This document shows, piece by piece, positions 34,005-44,493 of a DNA stretch of 64,000 nucleotides (position 1 is the stretch's first letter; each line of letters begins with the position of its first letter). The position numbers were made by a program, and so were the translations under genes. Source of the DNA: Adiantum capillus-veneris (lineage: Eukaryota; Streptophyta; Polypodiopsida; Polypodiales; Pteridaceae); NCBI GenBank assembly GCA_014529385.2, contig CM043956.1:90350721-90414720 (forward strand), written 5' to 3'. The notes beneath the pieces are model-generated. The model did no database searches, was not told the origin of the DNA, and saw only the letters and a program-made list of their open reading frames with translations.

Positions 34005-34189
34005 TTAAAGTGGTAGTTGCAGGTGTTTTGAGTGGATAGGTTTGTAATCCCGAACTGGCAGAGAGGCCAAGCTATAGAGGTGTTTTGCTCCAAAAGCAAG
34101 CCGGAGCAAAACACCTCTATAGCTTGGCCTCTCTGCCAGTTCGGGATCACAAACATATCCACTCAAACACCTGCAACTACCTACTTTAA
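34005..34189. repeat. Long hairpin (87 bp arms, 11 bp loop)
   Basis: The left arm 34005-34091 and right arm 34103-34189 are inverted copies with only a few mismatches or one-base indels. The loop is AAAAGCAAGCC. It abuts the inner edge of the MULE right TIR. A transcript would fold into a nearly perfect 87 bp duplex. Confidence 0.93.
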
Positions 34190-34498
34190 CACTTGCACAG
34201 TCAGCACGGAAGTGGCTGACCCTGGGAGTGCCTTGCTCTCAAATGCACTCCCTGAGAACAATCTCGAATCGATCATCTTTGCCCAACCCTCTTGTTGAGC
34301 ATTCATGCTCAACTTTAACACCACTGGACTCTTGCAAACCTGGTCAAATGACGAGTTGTAGAACATAGCCAAGAGCACACATCAAAAATTCGCATTGCTC
34401 AGCACTGTACAAGCAACCATAGCACACTCAAAAATGGAGAAAGCAAGCACACCATAGATACATGGGCTCGTAAACTTCAAACCAAAAAACTCCCATCA
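34184..34498 (-). repeat. Right terminal inverted repeat of the MULE
   Basis: Inverted partner of 31800-32114. It ends CCAAAAAACTCCCATCA next to the CCGATTATA duplication. Confidence 0.85.
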
Positions 34499-34507
34499 CC
34501 GATTATA

Positions 34508-37110
34508 TATAAAATCTTGGCTAAAATCATTGTGAATCGTATCAAGGAACCTCTTATGGCTGGTATCCATTCCGTGCAATATGCCATCATTCCTCGTCGC
34601 CAGATTTTGGATAATTTGGCTAATATATTAACTGGAATGGAATATGCCAAGTATACCCGACAGGATATTCTCGTAATGCAAGTAGACATTACAAAGGCTT
34701 TCGATGTGGTCATAGCAACCACGGTACGGGACGGGACGTTTAATACGCGGTGTACAATACGCGTACTAGACGTATTTTTCAAAATCAAAAATAAAATACG
34801 TCAACTTTTTTAGATATGATTCTTTAATAAGGACAAATGAAGCGAGTCATACACCTCCTCAATGACTCTTCAATGTTTAATAATAGTATACATAAACAAG
34901 CACCATGAAGCTCTAAATCACACTTGATCAACTAGCAAAAGACGTTAGAATAGAATACGTTTTGAGTAAAAATACGTTAGAATAAAAAACGCTGTGAGGC
35001 ATACTGTACGTTTCAATACAGGAGGTCCCGTATTCTAAATAATACGCGTATTATAGTTGCAATGGATGCGGTTCAATGGGATTTCATTGCGGCTACAATG
35101 GGGGCCCTTGGTTTTGGTCCAAAGATGGTCAATGTCGTATACTTCTTTTATGCTCGCAGTACACCTTCAAGCCTCCTTGATGGAGAACTAACAGAACCTT
35201 GGCCTCTTGAATGCTCTCTCAGACAAAGTTACCCGCTTAGCGCCTTGTTGTATGCCATTGCCACTCACCCTTTGTTATTGTAGTTGGATCGCTTCACTTC
35301 ACTCGGTCTTCTTCATGGGCTGAAGTTACCAAAACGACTTCGTAGGGCAGGCCTATGCTATTGATTCGTTATTCATGCCTCGTAATAACTAGGATGATGT
35401 GCGTGAAATTATGCAAGTATTCGATACATTTGGCTTGGCACCAGACCTTAAGGTTAACTTTTGGAAATCTAAACTCTTGCGTCTTGTTGTTTGTCACAGC
35501 CATCAGCTTTTGTAGCCAGGCGAGATTCTCCATCTGCATGTGGTGGTCAGGCACTTAGGATATCCTATTGGTTGGAAGGTAACTAATACACAGCAAATCA
35601 ATTGGGTCATGCAACGGTTGAATGTCAAATTGCACTATTGGAAACTGTCTACATGGCCGCTACATGTTCCATTCGTATTGCGCAAAGTATCATGATGGCA
35701 TATGTTCAGTTTTACTTGCCGTTGTTGCACTGGCCTCGCTCTCGTCTCTCATTGCTCATGTCTAGTATTGTATCTCACTTGTGGCGCACTAGTTCTCGTA
35801 AGAAAGGCCTCCTTTTGTTAGCAATGGAGACACTTTGCACTCCGAAGCGTCTTGGGGGGCTGAATATTTTGGATCTTCGTCGCCATGCGTTGGCAAGGAT
35901 GGGTTTGTTATTGCCTACTCTTGCATTGTAGTCTCAGCCATGGGCAGTTATGGTTGCTAATCTATGTCGCGGCACATTACCACTCCCACCTTTGGTCATT
36001 GGCAAACTTCCCTTTGGGAGATTATGTTTGGCAAGATGGTCGGTTGTATTCTTGGTTGCTTGATCACCTCTGGCTTACTTTCCGCTTGGAGAGTTGTTAA
36101 AGATCATCTCTCTTGGCATGGCAAGGAGCAAGCACATGGGAATTCGTTGCCTTTGGAAAGAATTCACTGGAGTAGGGTGTTCTCTCTTACCCTCGTTCAT
36201 AGGTCGCCTTGTCAAGCTTACTTCCTCTCTAGTCGTGGCATACGCACGGCGGATGATGTGGTGGATTCATCTGACGGTTTGCTTACTTTTTCTCAGGCAG
36301 CAGCACGCTTTGGGTTGGGCCTGCATTATCGTAAGATTTGGAGCCTGCTTCAGCATATGCTGGACGTTTTCCTCCCCATTATGCCGCTCGCCAATGGATG
36401 TCGTATGCAGGATTGGAATTTATGGGACACTCCTTTATATGCCATTCTTGCCGGCCATATCTATGCTTCCCTTATGCAAGATATCACTTCTCTTATGCAA
36501 GACTGTTGGCTGGCTGATCACTTTAATGCACTCTCGGCTTTACACAAATCTGATCAATGGTGGAAACAGGCTCTTACTACAATCTAGGAGTCTCGCTTGC
36601 CTCTTAAGGAGCGTTTGTTTCTTTGGCGCTGTTTGCTCGGATTTCTTCCGGTTGGAACTCTCCTTGCGCCGCGTCACATTAGCTCCTCTCGTTGTGTTAG
36701 TTGCTCCACTACTGATGAGACTGTCACGCGTCTGCTTTGGGATTGTCGCTACACCAAGGCTTTTCTTCGTCGCGTCTCTACTTGTATGCACCTTCGATTT
36801 CCCTCAACAGTTTTCCACAAACGATTCTGACTTTTTGGCATTCTTCCAACTTCCCTCCAATTTCTATCTTCTTCACATGGGTCAAATTTTGGTCGCTATG
36901 GTCTTTGTGGCACCATCGCAATCTCTGCATATTTCACGGGCATGAGGCAGATCCTTTTCCATCGTTCAAGATTTCGCTGAGGCAATCATTACATTTTGCC
37001 TTTGATATTGGGGACATATCCCTCGAATCTTGCAATTCTTCTATGTTTTCTTTTAGCGCTTTCACATCGCTGACCATTCCTGTGTTCCGCTCTTTGTATC
37101 TGATCTTTTT
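34508..37110 (+). pseudogene. LINE-B2 reverse transcriptase and zinc-binding tail
   Basis: The RT is collinear with LINE-B1: IPRRQILDNLANILTGMEYA, MQVDITKAFDVV (then the MITE), QWDFIAATMGALGFGPKM and PLSALLYAIATHPLLL. The catalytic segment at about 35345 has decayed (RAGLCY*FVIH where LINE-B1 has QAYADDSLF). The C-terminal half includes MMAYVQFYLPLLHWP, GGLNILDLRRHALA, and at 36597-36830 the zf-RVT domain LPLKERLFLWRCLLG with CVSCSTTDETVTRLLWDCRY. Stops and frameshifts throughout. Confidence 0.85.
34711..35064. mobile_element. hAT-type MITE (354 bp)
   Basis: Ends CATAGCAACC and inverted CATTGCAACT. It is flanked by GATGTGGT (34703-34710) and GATGCGGT (35065-35072), an 8 bp duplication with one change. 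It interrupts the LINE-B2 RT exactly between KAFDVV and VQWDF. Subterminal ACGGGACGGGACG and repeats of AATACGCGTATT resemble the subterminal G-rich and palindromic repeats of the larger hAT copies. The first bases CATAG match those copies too. No coding capacity. Confidence 0.85.
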
Positions 37111-37188
37111 TGGTGGATTTTCCTTGCTTTGAGGTTTCACACAGGTAAATTAATCAAAACGGATTTACAAGAAGAAGTGTGTGTGCGA

Positions 37189-37215
37189 GGGGGGGGGGGG
37201 GGGGGGGGGGGGGGG
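37189..37215. repeat. 27-base G homopolymer
   Basis: G27 at the downstream edge of LINE-B2, followed by CCGGGGGGGCCGCGC. Length is likely to be unreliable in assembly. Confidence 0.8.
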
Positions 37216-37229
37216 CCGGGGGGGCCGCG

Positions 37230-37511
37230 CTATGTTGGTTTTTGAGTGATCAAGCTGATGGTCATATTGTCTTTGTGAATGACTTCCACGAGTCTAATGT
37301 GAATACGGGCTGGTGCAAAAAACTCAAGCAAAGCTTGCAAAAAAAGAATAAACATAAAGGAGCCATTTACTTGAGAGGATTTGCTAACACTCTCTGCACT
37401 ATGGTGACAAAGCTTGATTCCTGGTTTGACATAAAACCTGCAAGGGAAGAAACACTAGACAAAGATTTCAACCATGTTAGGTACTGTTGGCAGAATGTAA
37501 CCGTAATGTAA
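37230..37511 (+). CDS. Unidentified ORF, possible host exon or element remnant
   Basis: The open frame gives SDQADGHIVFVNDFHES, then CKKLKQSLQKKNKHKGAIYL, RGFANTLCTMVTKLDSWFDI and a stop after CWQNVTVM. Composition looks protein-like (mixed, not low-complexity), unlike nearby spurious frames. I do not recognise a family. No start is implied: the frame runs in from the G-rich tract. It lies 500 bp from the callose synthase exon but on the opposite strand, so it is not part of the same transcript. Confidence 0.35.
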   Translation, partial: LCWFLSDQADGHIVFVNDFHESNVNTGWCKKLKQSLQKKNKHKGAIYLRGFANTLCTMVTKLDSWFDIKPAREETLDKDFNHVRYCWQNVTVM

Positions 37512-38008
37512 ACAAGGACTTATTCATATCTTTACCTTCCTGTAAATATGTGCTCACGTACACCCAAAATAGACGGTGATCCTACGCTCTCCTCTTCTAC
37601 GAACTCTTGAAGCAGGTTTCTCATTTTTAAAGCTTCTTCGAGGTAGAAGTCCTATGAACATTAGTTTCATTATGTCAATAACACAGAGTTGTATAGGAAG
37701 AAGCTATTCCTGTAAAACTAAGCGTGCACACAACATGCATTCTGGAATACTTTTGGCCAAACCTAATGGCTGTTTCTGCAAAAAGAGCTGATTCTTATCA
37801 TCGTGATGCAATGAGTGTAGGATGAGCAAATGATGATGTCTACTCCATTGGACACTCAAGCACAAAGAACAACCAAATTCAAGGATCATTGCAGTCCAGA
37901 CAATTAAAGCTACAGGAAGGAGTGTGCCAATCAAACATTTTTTTTAACTTTTCAAGCAGAGAGCACCAAAATCATACAGGCAATCAACTCCTTAGATAAA
38001 ATGACCAC
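37512..38008. other. Non-coding, probable intron of the callose-synthase-like locus
   Basis: On the minus strand this follows the splice donor at 38008. I looked for the usual next callose synthase segment and do not see it. AT-rich with a poly(T) stretch near 37938. Confidence 0.35.
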
Positions 38009-38128
38009 CTGATTCATGTCAATAGCCTGCAAGCCCTCCCCTCGAGTGAAAATCAAGGCATGGTTCTGATTCTCTGCTTTACCTTCTCCAAGTATGGGTT
38101 TACCGGGCAATTTGATTCTGTAGATATC
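38009..38128 (-). CDS. Callose synthase (1,3-beta-glucan synthase-like) exon
   Basis: The 120 nt minus-strand segment is bounded by an acceptor (TTGTAATTGGGCAG) and a donor (GTGGTC after CAG). It encodes 40 residues with no stop: [20 protein letters not shown] followed by [20 protein letters not shown]. This matches the highly conserved segment of plant callose synthases (GSL/CalS) in the cytosolic catalytic loop, around the LPG-P-LGEGKPENQNHA-IFTRGE motif. The enzyme makes callose from UDP-glucose at the plasma membrane. No neighbouring exon is visible within the surrounding 1 kb, so this is either one exon of a gene with transposon-filled introns or a captured or relict fragment. Family call is strong; functional status is unknown. 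Confidence 0.85.
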
Positions 38129-38600
38129 CTGCCCAATTACAAGAGCTTAGCGAGCATAGACACCAACAAACATTAGGACGCTGGCCAACATCCTCAGTAG
38201 TCCTTCTGCAACACACACCGAGCCTGTCGTCGACTATTTCAGACATTGAATACTAAACAATTAGAATTGAGCAACCGACACAAAGCTTTAATTACCTCTC
38301 AAATGTTTCATTATACATAGGACAACAACAAACTCCAAAAACTTTACAATACACAATAAATGAGAGTCCAGGATTGATACAATCATTTTGAAACTTCAGA
38401 AAACAGTGAAGGTCTCCGTCTGCACTTTAGACTCTCTGGATTAAGTTTATAAAGGTCTAGGAGCACCGAAACGTCCAAATAGGAGAGCTCATACAAAGCC
38501 CTAAAAAAAGGACCTAGAAATTAGTAGCCATCAATCTGTACATACGGCACGGCGATATTGTACAGAATGGACAATTTGAGGCGTGGACCTATAGAACTAT
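38129..38600. other. Non-coding, between the callose synthase exon and LINE-A2
   Basis: On the minus strand it leads into the exon acceptor, so the part next to 38128 is probably intron. No other exon is recognisable. The LINE-A2 3' end is not sharply defined here. Confidence 0.35.
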
Positions 38601-38993
38601 TGGGTAACCTCTACACCCCCCTCGCCCCGCGCCCTCTGCGGGTAAGTGTAGTTTCAGTTTTTCAGGAGATCTCTTCAATATCTATTAGTGACCGCCATAG
38701 TCTGTGCTGATCTCTGAGATAGAATAACTGGTGGAGAGATTGTGGCTGTCCAAACACAATATGGGTATCTCTCTCTAGTAAAAGAGTATGCTCTGCAACT
38801 ACATACATACTGTTCCTCACACTCCACCACCTCCTTATATAATTTGCATATCGTTACTTTCCACCAACTTCTACCTCAAGGGGCTGTGAGGATATGCCGA
38901 GCTGACCAAACAGACCCTGGCACCATGTGATAGCGATGCCTCCATGCATCTCGGTCCGTGAATGAATCTATCCTCCAAGATTCATGCAGAGAC

Positions 38994-40700
38994 CTACATA
39001 CTCCAAGATGACCAAACGCACCCTGGCATCGAGTGATATGAATGCCTCCATGTATCTACATCTCTCAATGAATCTAAGCCTCTGGTACCTCTGGCGTTGT
39101 TATGATGTGGGGGCTGCTCGAACTCCTCTGTCTGTGACTGAAAGAAATCTGTGATCTTCCGCTCTCGCTGCATCTCTCTCATTGTGCCCCTCTTCAAGAG
39201 GTCCTCTCTGTGTTTGCGAATCTCCAGTAAGTATGGCCGAAGTGACCAAAGTGTCAAAGAGCCAAAGCTTTGTGCGAGGTTCCTGGAATTGAACCTGCGA
39301 ACATATCCTCTCAAGTCTCCCTAACGCTGCATAGGCTCTGGCCAATCGCGTCTCTGCTGCACGCCTCAGGGAAAATATTGGACCACTGAAAACCGCCCCA
39401 AGATAAGTGTATGTATCTGCATACTCCACATGCTCTCGACCATATCTAAAAGTGGGGGCGGACCTCTTTACCCACTGCGCCGTGGTGTTAAACACCATTA
39501 CCTTCGTCTTACCAAGGTTCACAGGCAATCCACTGTCCCGTGCAAATACATGCAGTGCATCCAAATGACACTGCATCCCTTCTAGAGAATCGGAGATCAG
39601 CAAAATATCATCAGCATATAATAGCAACGGAATCCAGGTCCCTGCAAGCTGGCCACCTCTATCACCCTTTGTATGTACATGATCTGAAAACTCATCTACA
39701 TATATCCCAAAGAGACTCGGAGATAGGGGACAACCCTGCCTGTCCTGCTGCCCGTATGCCCTCTCTCTCTCTGCCCATCCACTTAACTCATGCTCAAGAA
39801 TTCATGCATATATCCTAGCCAGAGTGTGACCAACCATGATGGTTCCGTAATTCCGGGGAAGCATAGGATCTCCCGACTTAAGGATAGACACAATAGTGGA
39901 CATACTCTAAGTCTCAAGGAAACCCTCATACATGGCTCTATTAAACATCATAGCAAGAGGCTCTGCAAGTATATCTCTGGCATGGATAAAGTGACCGCTA
40001 CCAGACCATCATGATCCTGTGCTCTTCCTGTCTTCATCTTGTCAATGGCTTTCCTTACCCTCTCAACAGTAAAGAAAGCACATGTCTCTCGGCATGCCTC
40101 TCGAGGGTCAAGTAAAGGTGATTGCCCCGATGTTGTATAAAGAGATATAGCATATTCCCCCCATGTCTCTGTGGAAGTGATTGCTGGTGGTTGAGGGTGC
40201 TCACTGAAAAGCCTCCATGCCTCACTAGAGTCCACTCATAAACAGCTGATACAGATCACGCTCTAATTGAGAAAGGTAAGCCCTCTTCTTTCGTCGCACT
40301 AGGCGGCGGAAGATGATACGTGACTGTCTATGTGTAGTAGTACCCATGAGAACCTCTCTTTGTAATCTGATCCTCATCTCTCTACACTCCTGATCATACC
40401 AACTGTTCTGAGGCATGCTCCCACATTGTTTGCGTGTAGGCTGGCTGTGAGGATATGCCTCTGATACTGCATCATGCAACGTCTCTGTCACAATTTGGGT
40501 GAGCTCATCTAGTCGTTGTCCTAGCTCCTTAGTGCATAGCTGCCTGTATATCTCATCACTCTACAAGTGATTCGTCTCCCTCGTGAAGGTATACCGAGTA
40601 TGTGTGGAGGCCTCTCTCAATGGAGTTGTTTAAACTGGAACAATAGAGTGAAAGACAAGATAGCACGATCGACTGCTATCCCAACCGGACTAGTTCCTAC
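38994..40700 (-). pseudogene. LINE-A2 reverse transcriptase and C-terminal region
   Basis: Pieces read TVERVRKAIDKMKTGRAQDH (40235-39948), QQDRQGCPLSPSLFGIYVDE (about 39700-39760, the RQGCPLSP motif), and LLLYADDILLISDSLEG with the catalytic YADD. Then come GLPVNLGKTKVMVFNTTAQW and EYADTYTYLGAVFSGPIFSL at 39627-39100. Region 40491-40225 is the linker (SWYDQECREMRIRLQRE). Stops and frameshifts interrupt all parts. Clade not determined; the GCPLSPxLFG and NLxKTKVMVF pattern differs from LINE-B. Confidence 0.8.
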
Positions 40701-41134
40701 CACGCATCCTGAAAGGAAGGATTGAGTCCTAGCGGAGCCATAACATAATCCATTGTACTAGGGCCATGCCGATGTGGAAACCATGTAAAACCACCAGTTG
40801 CAAGGAATCTTTGTAGGCCATTCAAATGGCCAATCCATGAGCAGTCCCCACATCAATCAAGTATCTCCCATACTCAGTGTGCTTCTCATCCTGTGATAAT
40901 CTAGACAAGCCCATTTCTGTAATATACAGCTCTCGCATCAACTCCTCTGAGGTATCATAAAATATTGTCTGATAGTGGGCAGTCCTAGCATTGAAATCCA
41001 CTAAGATAATAATGTCATGGTCTTTGGAAAACTCCCATATCTCATCACCTAAAATAGAGAAGGGCGATTGTCCTCTAGGTGATGCATATACTGATGTACT
41101 AGGAGGAAAATCGCAAATAGCAATGTAGAGATAT

Positions 41135-43439
41135 TGATACGTGTTTTTTATGACCCCTCTTAAAACCACAATTTTGGCATTGCCAACAACCTAAAGACCA
41201 AGAAGGCTCTAGTGCATGTATAACAATGTTGGGTGTTCCCACAAAGTCATCTTGGTAATGATCATAATTAGCAAGGTAAAAGTATTTCCCAGATGCGACC
41301 ACCTAAGCTTGCACCACTAAGGATTACAACAACGAGTAGAATGATCACAGCAAGAAGTGTGAAGCAATGGAGCAACAAGAGTGAACTTTGCTCACTAGAA
41401 GCGTTTTTTGGCACTTAAGGTTTGACTAAACCTTGTACAAACTCAAGAAATAAAAATAAAATAAGTTTTGACAGTGGATCTATTACTAGAAAAATGTCTA
41501 TTTTTGGCAAGGGATTTCCGCATGGTTTTGGCACACGGATGAGCTTCATATGGGAAGGAGCCCTAAACATAATTGAAACCCATGGAAAAACGGAACTTGG
41601 AGTTGGTTTCCCCTATGCTATAAGTGAAACTTGAAGGGCCAAGTGGTAGGATCCATTACGTAGGTATTTCTTATTATGTAATTGCCATGTGTATATAATA
41701 TCTACTAGTCTTACAAACATGATGTCCTAGTGACATCATGGGTCCATGGGGCCTCTTGAGGTGTCATCACACATGTGATGGATAATGAAGAAGTCAAAAA
41801 GGAGCATCGTGCATGGTGGGGCGCCTCACTTTTGACCCATAAGGAAAAGAGGGAAATGTCGAGCAAACTTTCTTCATTTCTCTCCATTTTCTTGAGGAAA
41901 ATGATTCCCCCACCCCCCAAAGGTCACCCTAGACTCCCTTCCACTCTCTCCCCTTATCCTCTATCAACAAAATTCGGGCAAAGCAAGTGGGGCCCCATAT
42001 TCGAGCCATTTGTGGTGAAAAGTCTTTTTTTTTGTCATATTCATCACCTAGTCTTTCCCCCTTCCACCCTAGCCACCCTTTTGCTCACACACACTTGACA
42101 TTATTCAAAATTCTATCATTTTCCACTCCTAATCAGCCCTCTCAAGCTTCCATGGCTGCACTTCATCTTTCTCCTCTTACTAGTGTGTGTATGCACTAGT
42201 TCATTACTCACACTATCACTAAAATCCTACACATATTGAGGATCCATAATGGATTTCTATTCTCTATTATAACCTCTACCTAATTCCATCAAAATCAACC
42301 ACAAAAAACCTTAAAACAACTCCATAGCTTCACCCCTCTCCACCTAATTCTCATTCATCCTCACACACATGTATCTCTCTCTCTAAGTATGGCCCATTCC
42401 TCTCTCCTTTTCACCACAATTTGTGAGATAGGTGTTAGTCATTCCACAACCTCCAAAGAAGAAGGTGAATTGCTGTAACTAATGACCAAGAATCGACCTC
42501 TCAAGTGGCAAGGTGAAGGCATTAAGAAGGTGAAGATGGCGGCTCCCAGGGCATCCCAATTTGTCCCCCAATTGAAGCCCTTAATTGTAATTGTCACTAA
42601 TTGTAATGGGGTGGTAGAGGCTATATAAAGAGCCCCCCATCTCAACCGAAGGGACTTGAGCCCCTCTCTATTGTAGCATACCCTAATTAAGCTCTTTGTG
42701 TACCTCTAGGCTACCATCGTTTCAGAAGGGTGATAGTGTTTACATTCCCATGATTGTAACTAGCATGCTTGATTTGTGTGGACGCTTTGTGTATGTAATC
42801 ACTCCCTTGGTGGAGGTGTGAAGGTTTTCCATTTGATTTTCCCTTAATGAATGATTAATGCTCAAGTTTTTATTTTGTTGTGATGAATGCATTTACATTG
42901 GCGTGTGTACGTGCAACAAGTTTTGTTGAGGCTTGATCGAGGCAATTCTAGTTATATGTGTTTCATCCTTCTTCCACATCCATTGTCAAGAGCATTGATT
43001 CCCCACTTTCTCTTCTCTTTCCTTTCTCCCTTCTCCTTCTTCTCTCCGTCACCCTCATACGTATATTTGCTCCGCATGCATAATTACAACCATTCGTACG
43101 GTTATCCAAGAGAGGTTTTGGAAATAGGCACCCCTTCAAACCTCTCACTCCAATAATTCATTCCTTGGATCTTTGTTGGTGGCTCTCTTCCTCTCTCTCT
43201 CTCTCTCTCTCCATTGAGGATAGTTGAAGGTGTGTGTGAGCACAACTCTTGCCATATGCTCAAGGTGATTCTCTCCCATAAAGATGTCAGTCTCAACAAT
43301 AGAGACTCAACTCTACTAGCATTTTGTCGCGTCTTAGCCGCATAAAACGCGAGGTGGTGCCCCTTAAATACCCCCTCACCGTCAGGTATCCAAATAGTAC
43401 CTTGGTGAAGAGGCCACCGGGTGCGCTTTGTGTGCTTCA
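41135..43439 (+). mobile_element. Solo LTR of the Tat-like retrotransposon
   Basis: 2305 bp, begins TGATACGTG and ends GTGCTTCA, with the 5 bp target duplication GATAT at 41130-41134 and 43440-43444. It aligns end to end with the LTRs at 47802-50145 and 57105-59390 (which face the other way). TATATAAAG at 42622-42630 is the likely promoter. Solo LTRs form by recombination between the two LTRs of a full element, which removes the interior. Confidence 0.93.
42622..42630 (+). promoter_or_regulatory. TATA box of the solo LTR
   Basis: CTATATAAAGAGCCCC is conserved in all three LTR copies (counterparts 48637-48645 and 57916-57924 on the minus strand). It lies about 800 bp before the LTR end. Confidence 0.75.
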
Positions 43440-43759
43440 GATATCTGTCTGTGTCTACCTTCAGTCTCACCCACATGTACCTCGCATGCTCATCCGTCCG
43501 AGCTATATGAATCCCAGACTGTAGCTCCTCTCTGAATAAGACTGGCACTTCTGTTGAACCCCTTCTCTTTGCGCTCTGATCGAGTCTCTTGTCTGCAAGT
43601 TGTCTCCCATTTGTATCCGCTCACATGGGGCATGGACTGCTCCGGGGCTTGATGCGTCTCAGAGTAGAAAATGATGTCTCTCCCTAAGAAACTATCCTCA
43701 AAGGCCCCTACATCAAGGCGCAAAGATCTGTTACAATTCCATGTAGCCACTCCGAGTGT

Positions 43760-44493
43760 GGTCCCACAAGTCTCGCGCCATCATGTGGGCGCTTGTCCAA
43801 AATAACCACTCGTCCATCCCTGTAGACGGACACTTTTCCCTTCTCTAGAGCTGTCATTATCTTGGACACAACTTCTGTCATATGAGCAAGTTGTGTGAGT
43901 CTGAAGTCATCTCCAAGGAATATCCACGTTTTCTTTAGTGTAGGAACTTCTTCAAGAAGTATTTATTTGCCTCCATGGATAGGAGCGCATGATTATAACT
44001 CTTTCTTTTAAAGTCTCCCCATTTCCTTGTGTCTTCTTTCCTACCCTCTATACCTTTGTATGAGTAGCCTCACTACCCATAATGTTAAATACAGAGAAGT
44101 TCTTTGACTTACCCTTCCACATCATCTTGGTCATTTAGGCCGGTTATTCGTATGTGCAAAGCTCTAGCATTCCTTTGCTACTCTTCTTCTAAGTCATGTT
44201 GATGACTGTAGGAGTGGGAATAGATGTGGTTTCTTTTCCTTTCCCTTTCTTAGCGACTTCTATCCATTTCTCGACCTCATTCGCCTTCTTCTGTGTCTTC
44301 GTGATTACATCCACCTACGAAGACGTCTTCGTCCCATTTTGTTCCTCTTTCTCTTTGATCATCCGTACCTGTTCCTTGATGACCTTGATTTCCTTATCAC
44401 CGAGGGGTGGAATTCACCTACCTATAGTCTATTGCTAGCTCTGTCAACAAGCTCTCGCTTGAGGGCTGAGACCTCTTCTTTGAGTGCTTGTGA
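43760..44493 (-). pseudogene. LINE-A2 ORF1 remnant
   Basis: Minus-strand fragments: LKEEVSALKRELVD and DKEIKVIKEQVRMIKEKEEQ (coiled coil), EKWIEVAKKGKGKETTS, INMT, then ALHIRITGLND (RRM-like). They are collinear with the ORF1 fragment at 62-488. Many stops. Closer to the endonuclease is VYRDGRVVILDKRP. Confidence 0.65.

Larger units (their letters stand above)
31800..34498. mobile_element. MULE-type DNA transposon with ~315 bp TIRs
   Basis: The left arm 31800-32114 and right arm 34184-34498 are inverted copies (GAGTTTYTTGGTTTGAAG outermost, GTGCAAGTGTTAAAG innermost). It splits LINE-B2 between codons for LMPLI and IYKILAK. CCGTTGATA (31791-31799) and CCGATTATA (34499-34507) are a plausible 9 bp target duplication with two changes. 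Long TIRs with a 9 bp duplication are the Mutator-like hallmark. I find no MURA transposase, so it is non-autonomous and may be a Pack-MULE carrying other DNA. The right end has about five extra bases outside the TIR match. Confidence 0.8.
30620..37150 (+). mobile_element. LINE-B2 (L1-type), interrupted by two DNA transposons
   Basis: Begins mid-endonuclease (EYDGQCSYFVGYWIAYTG, the counterpart of RQCSYFAGYWIAYAG in LINE-B1). It continues through 31799, 34508-34710 and 35065-37150. Removing the MULE at 31800-34498 and the MITE at 34711-35064 (one copy of each target duplication) restores collinearity with LINE-B1. Ends with an RT zinc-binding domain and possibly a short tail before the G run at 37189. 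Confidence 0.85.
40820..43750 (-). pseudogene. LINE-A2 endonuclease, split
   Basis: N-terminal part: MATWNCNRSLRLDVG, DIIFYSETHQAPEQS, then after a frameshift VLFREELQSGIHIARTDEHA and RYMWVRLKVDTDRYL at 43460. C-terminal part from 41134: YIAICDFPPSTSVYASPRGQ, then HDIIILVDFNARTAHYQ (GDFNAR-like), and GTAHGLAI. These follow the apurinic-type endonuclease order. The first ten residues of the frame at 41169 belong to the inserted LTR, not the LINE. Confidence 0.8.
38600..44493 (-). mobile_element. LINE-A2 non-LTR retrotransposon, split by a solo LTR
   Basis: On the minus strand: ORF1 remnant (44493-43760), endonuclease (43750-43440 and 41134-40700), linker and RT (40491-39100), and a C-terminal region to about 38600. 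The solo LTR at 41135-43439 interrupts the endonuclease. Excising it with one GATAT copy restores VDTDRYLYIAIC. The 5' side ends where truncated hAT copy II begins. The 3' boundary is approximate. Confidence 0.8.

Noticed and set aside
37704-37934. Minus-strand frame as the next callose synthase exon
   Set aside because: Its translation does not resemble the segment that follows the IDMNQ motif in callose synthases; treated as intron.
41099-41302. Zinc-finger-like CQNCGFKRGHKKH as a host gene
   Set aside because: Lies inside the Tat-like LTR and recurs in the other LTR copies; kept only as an observation about the LTR.
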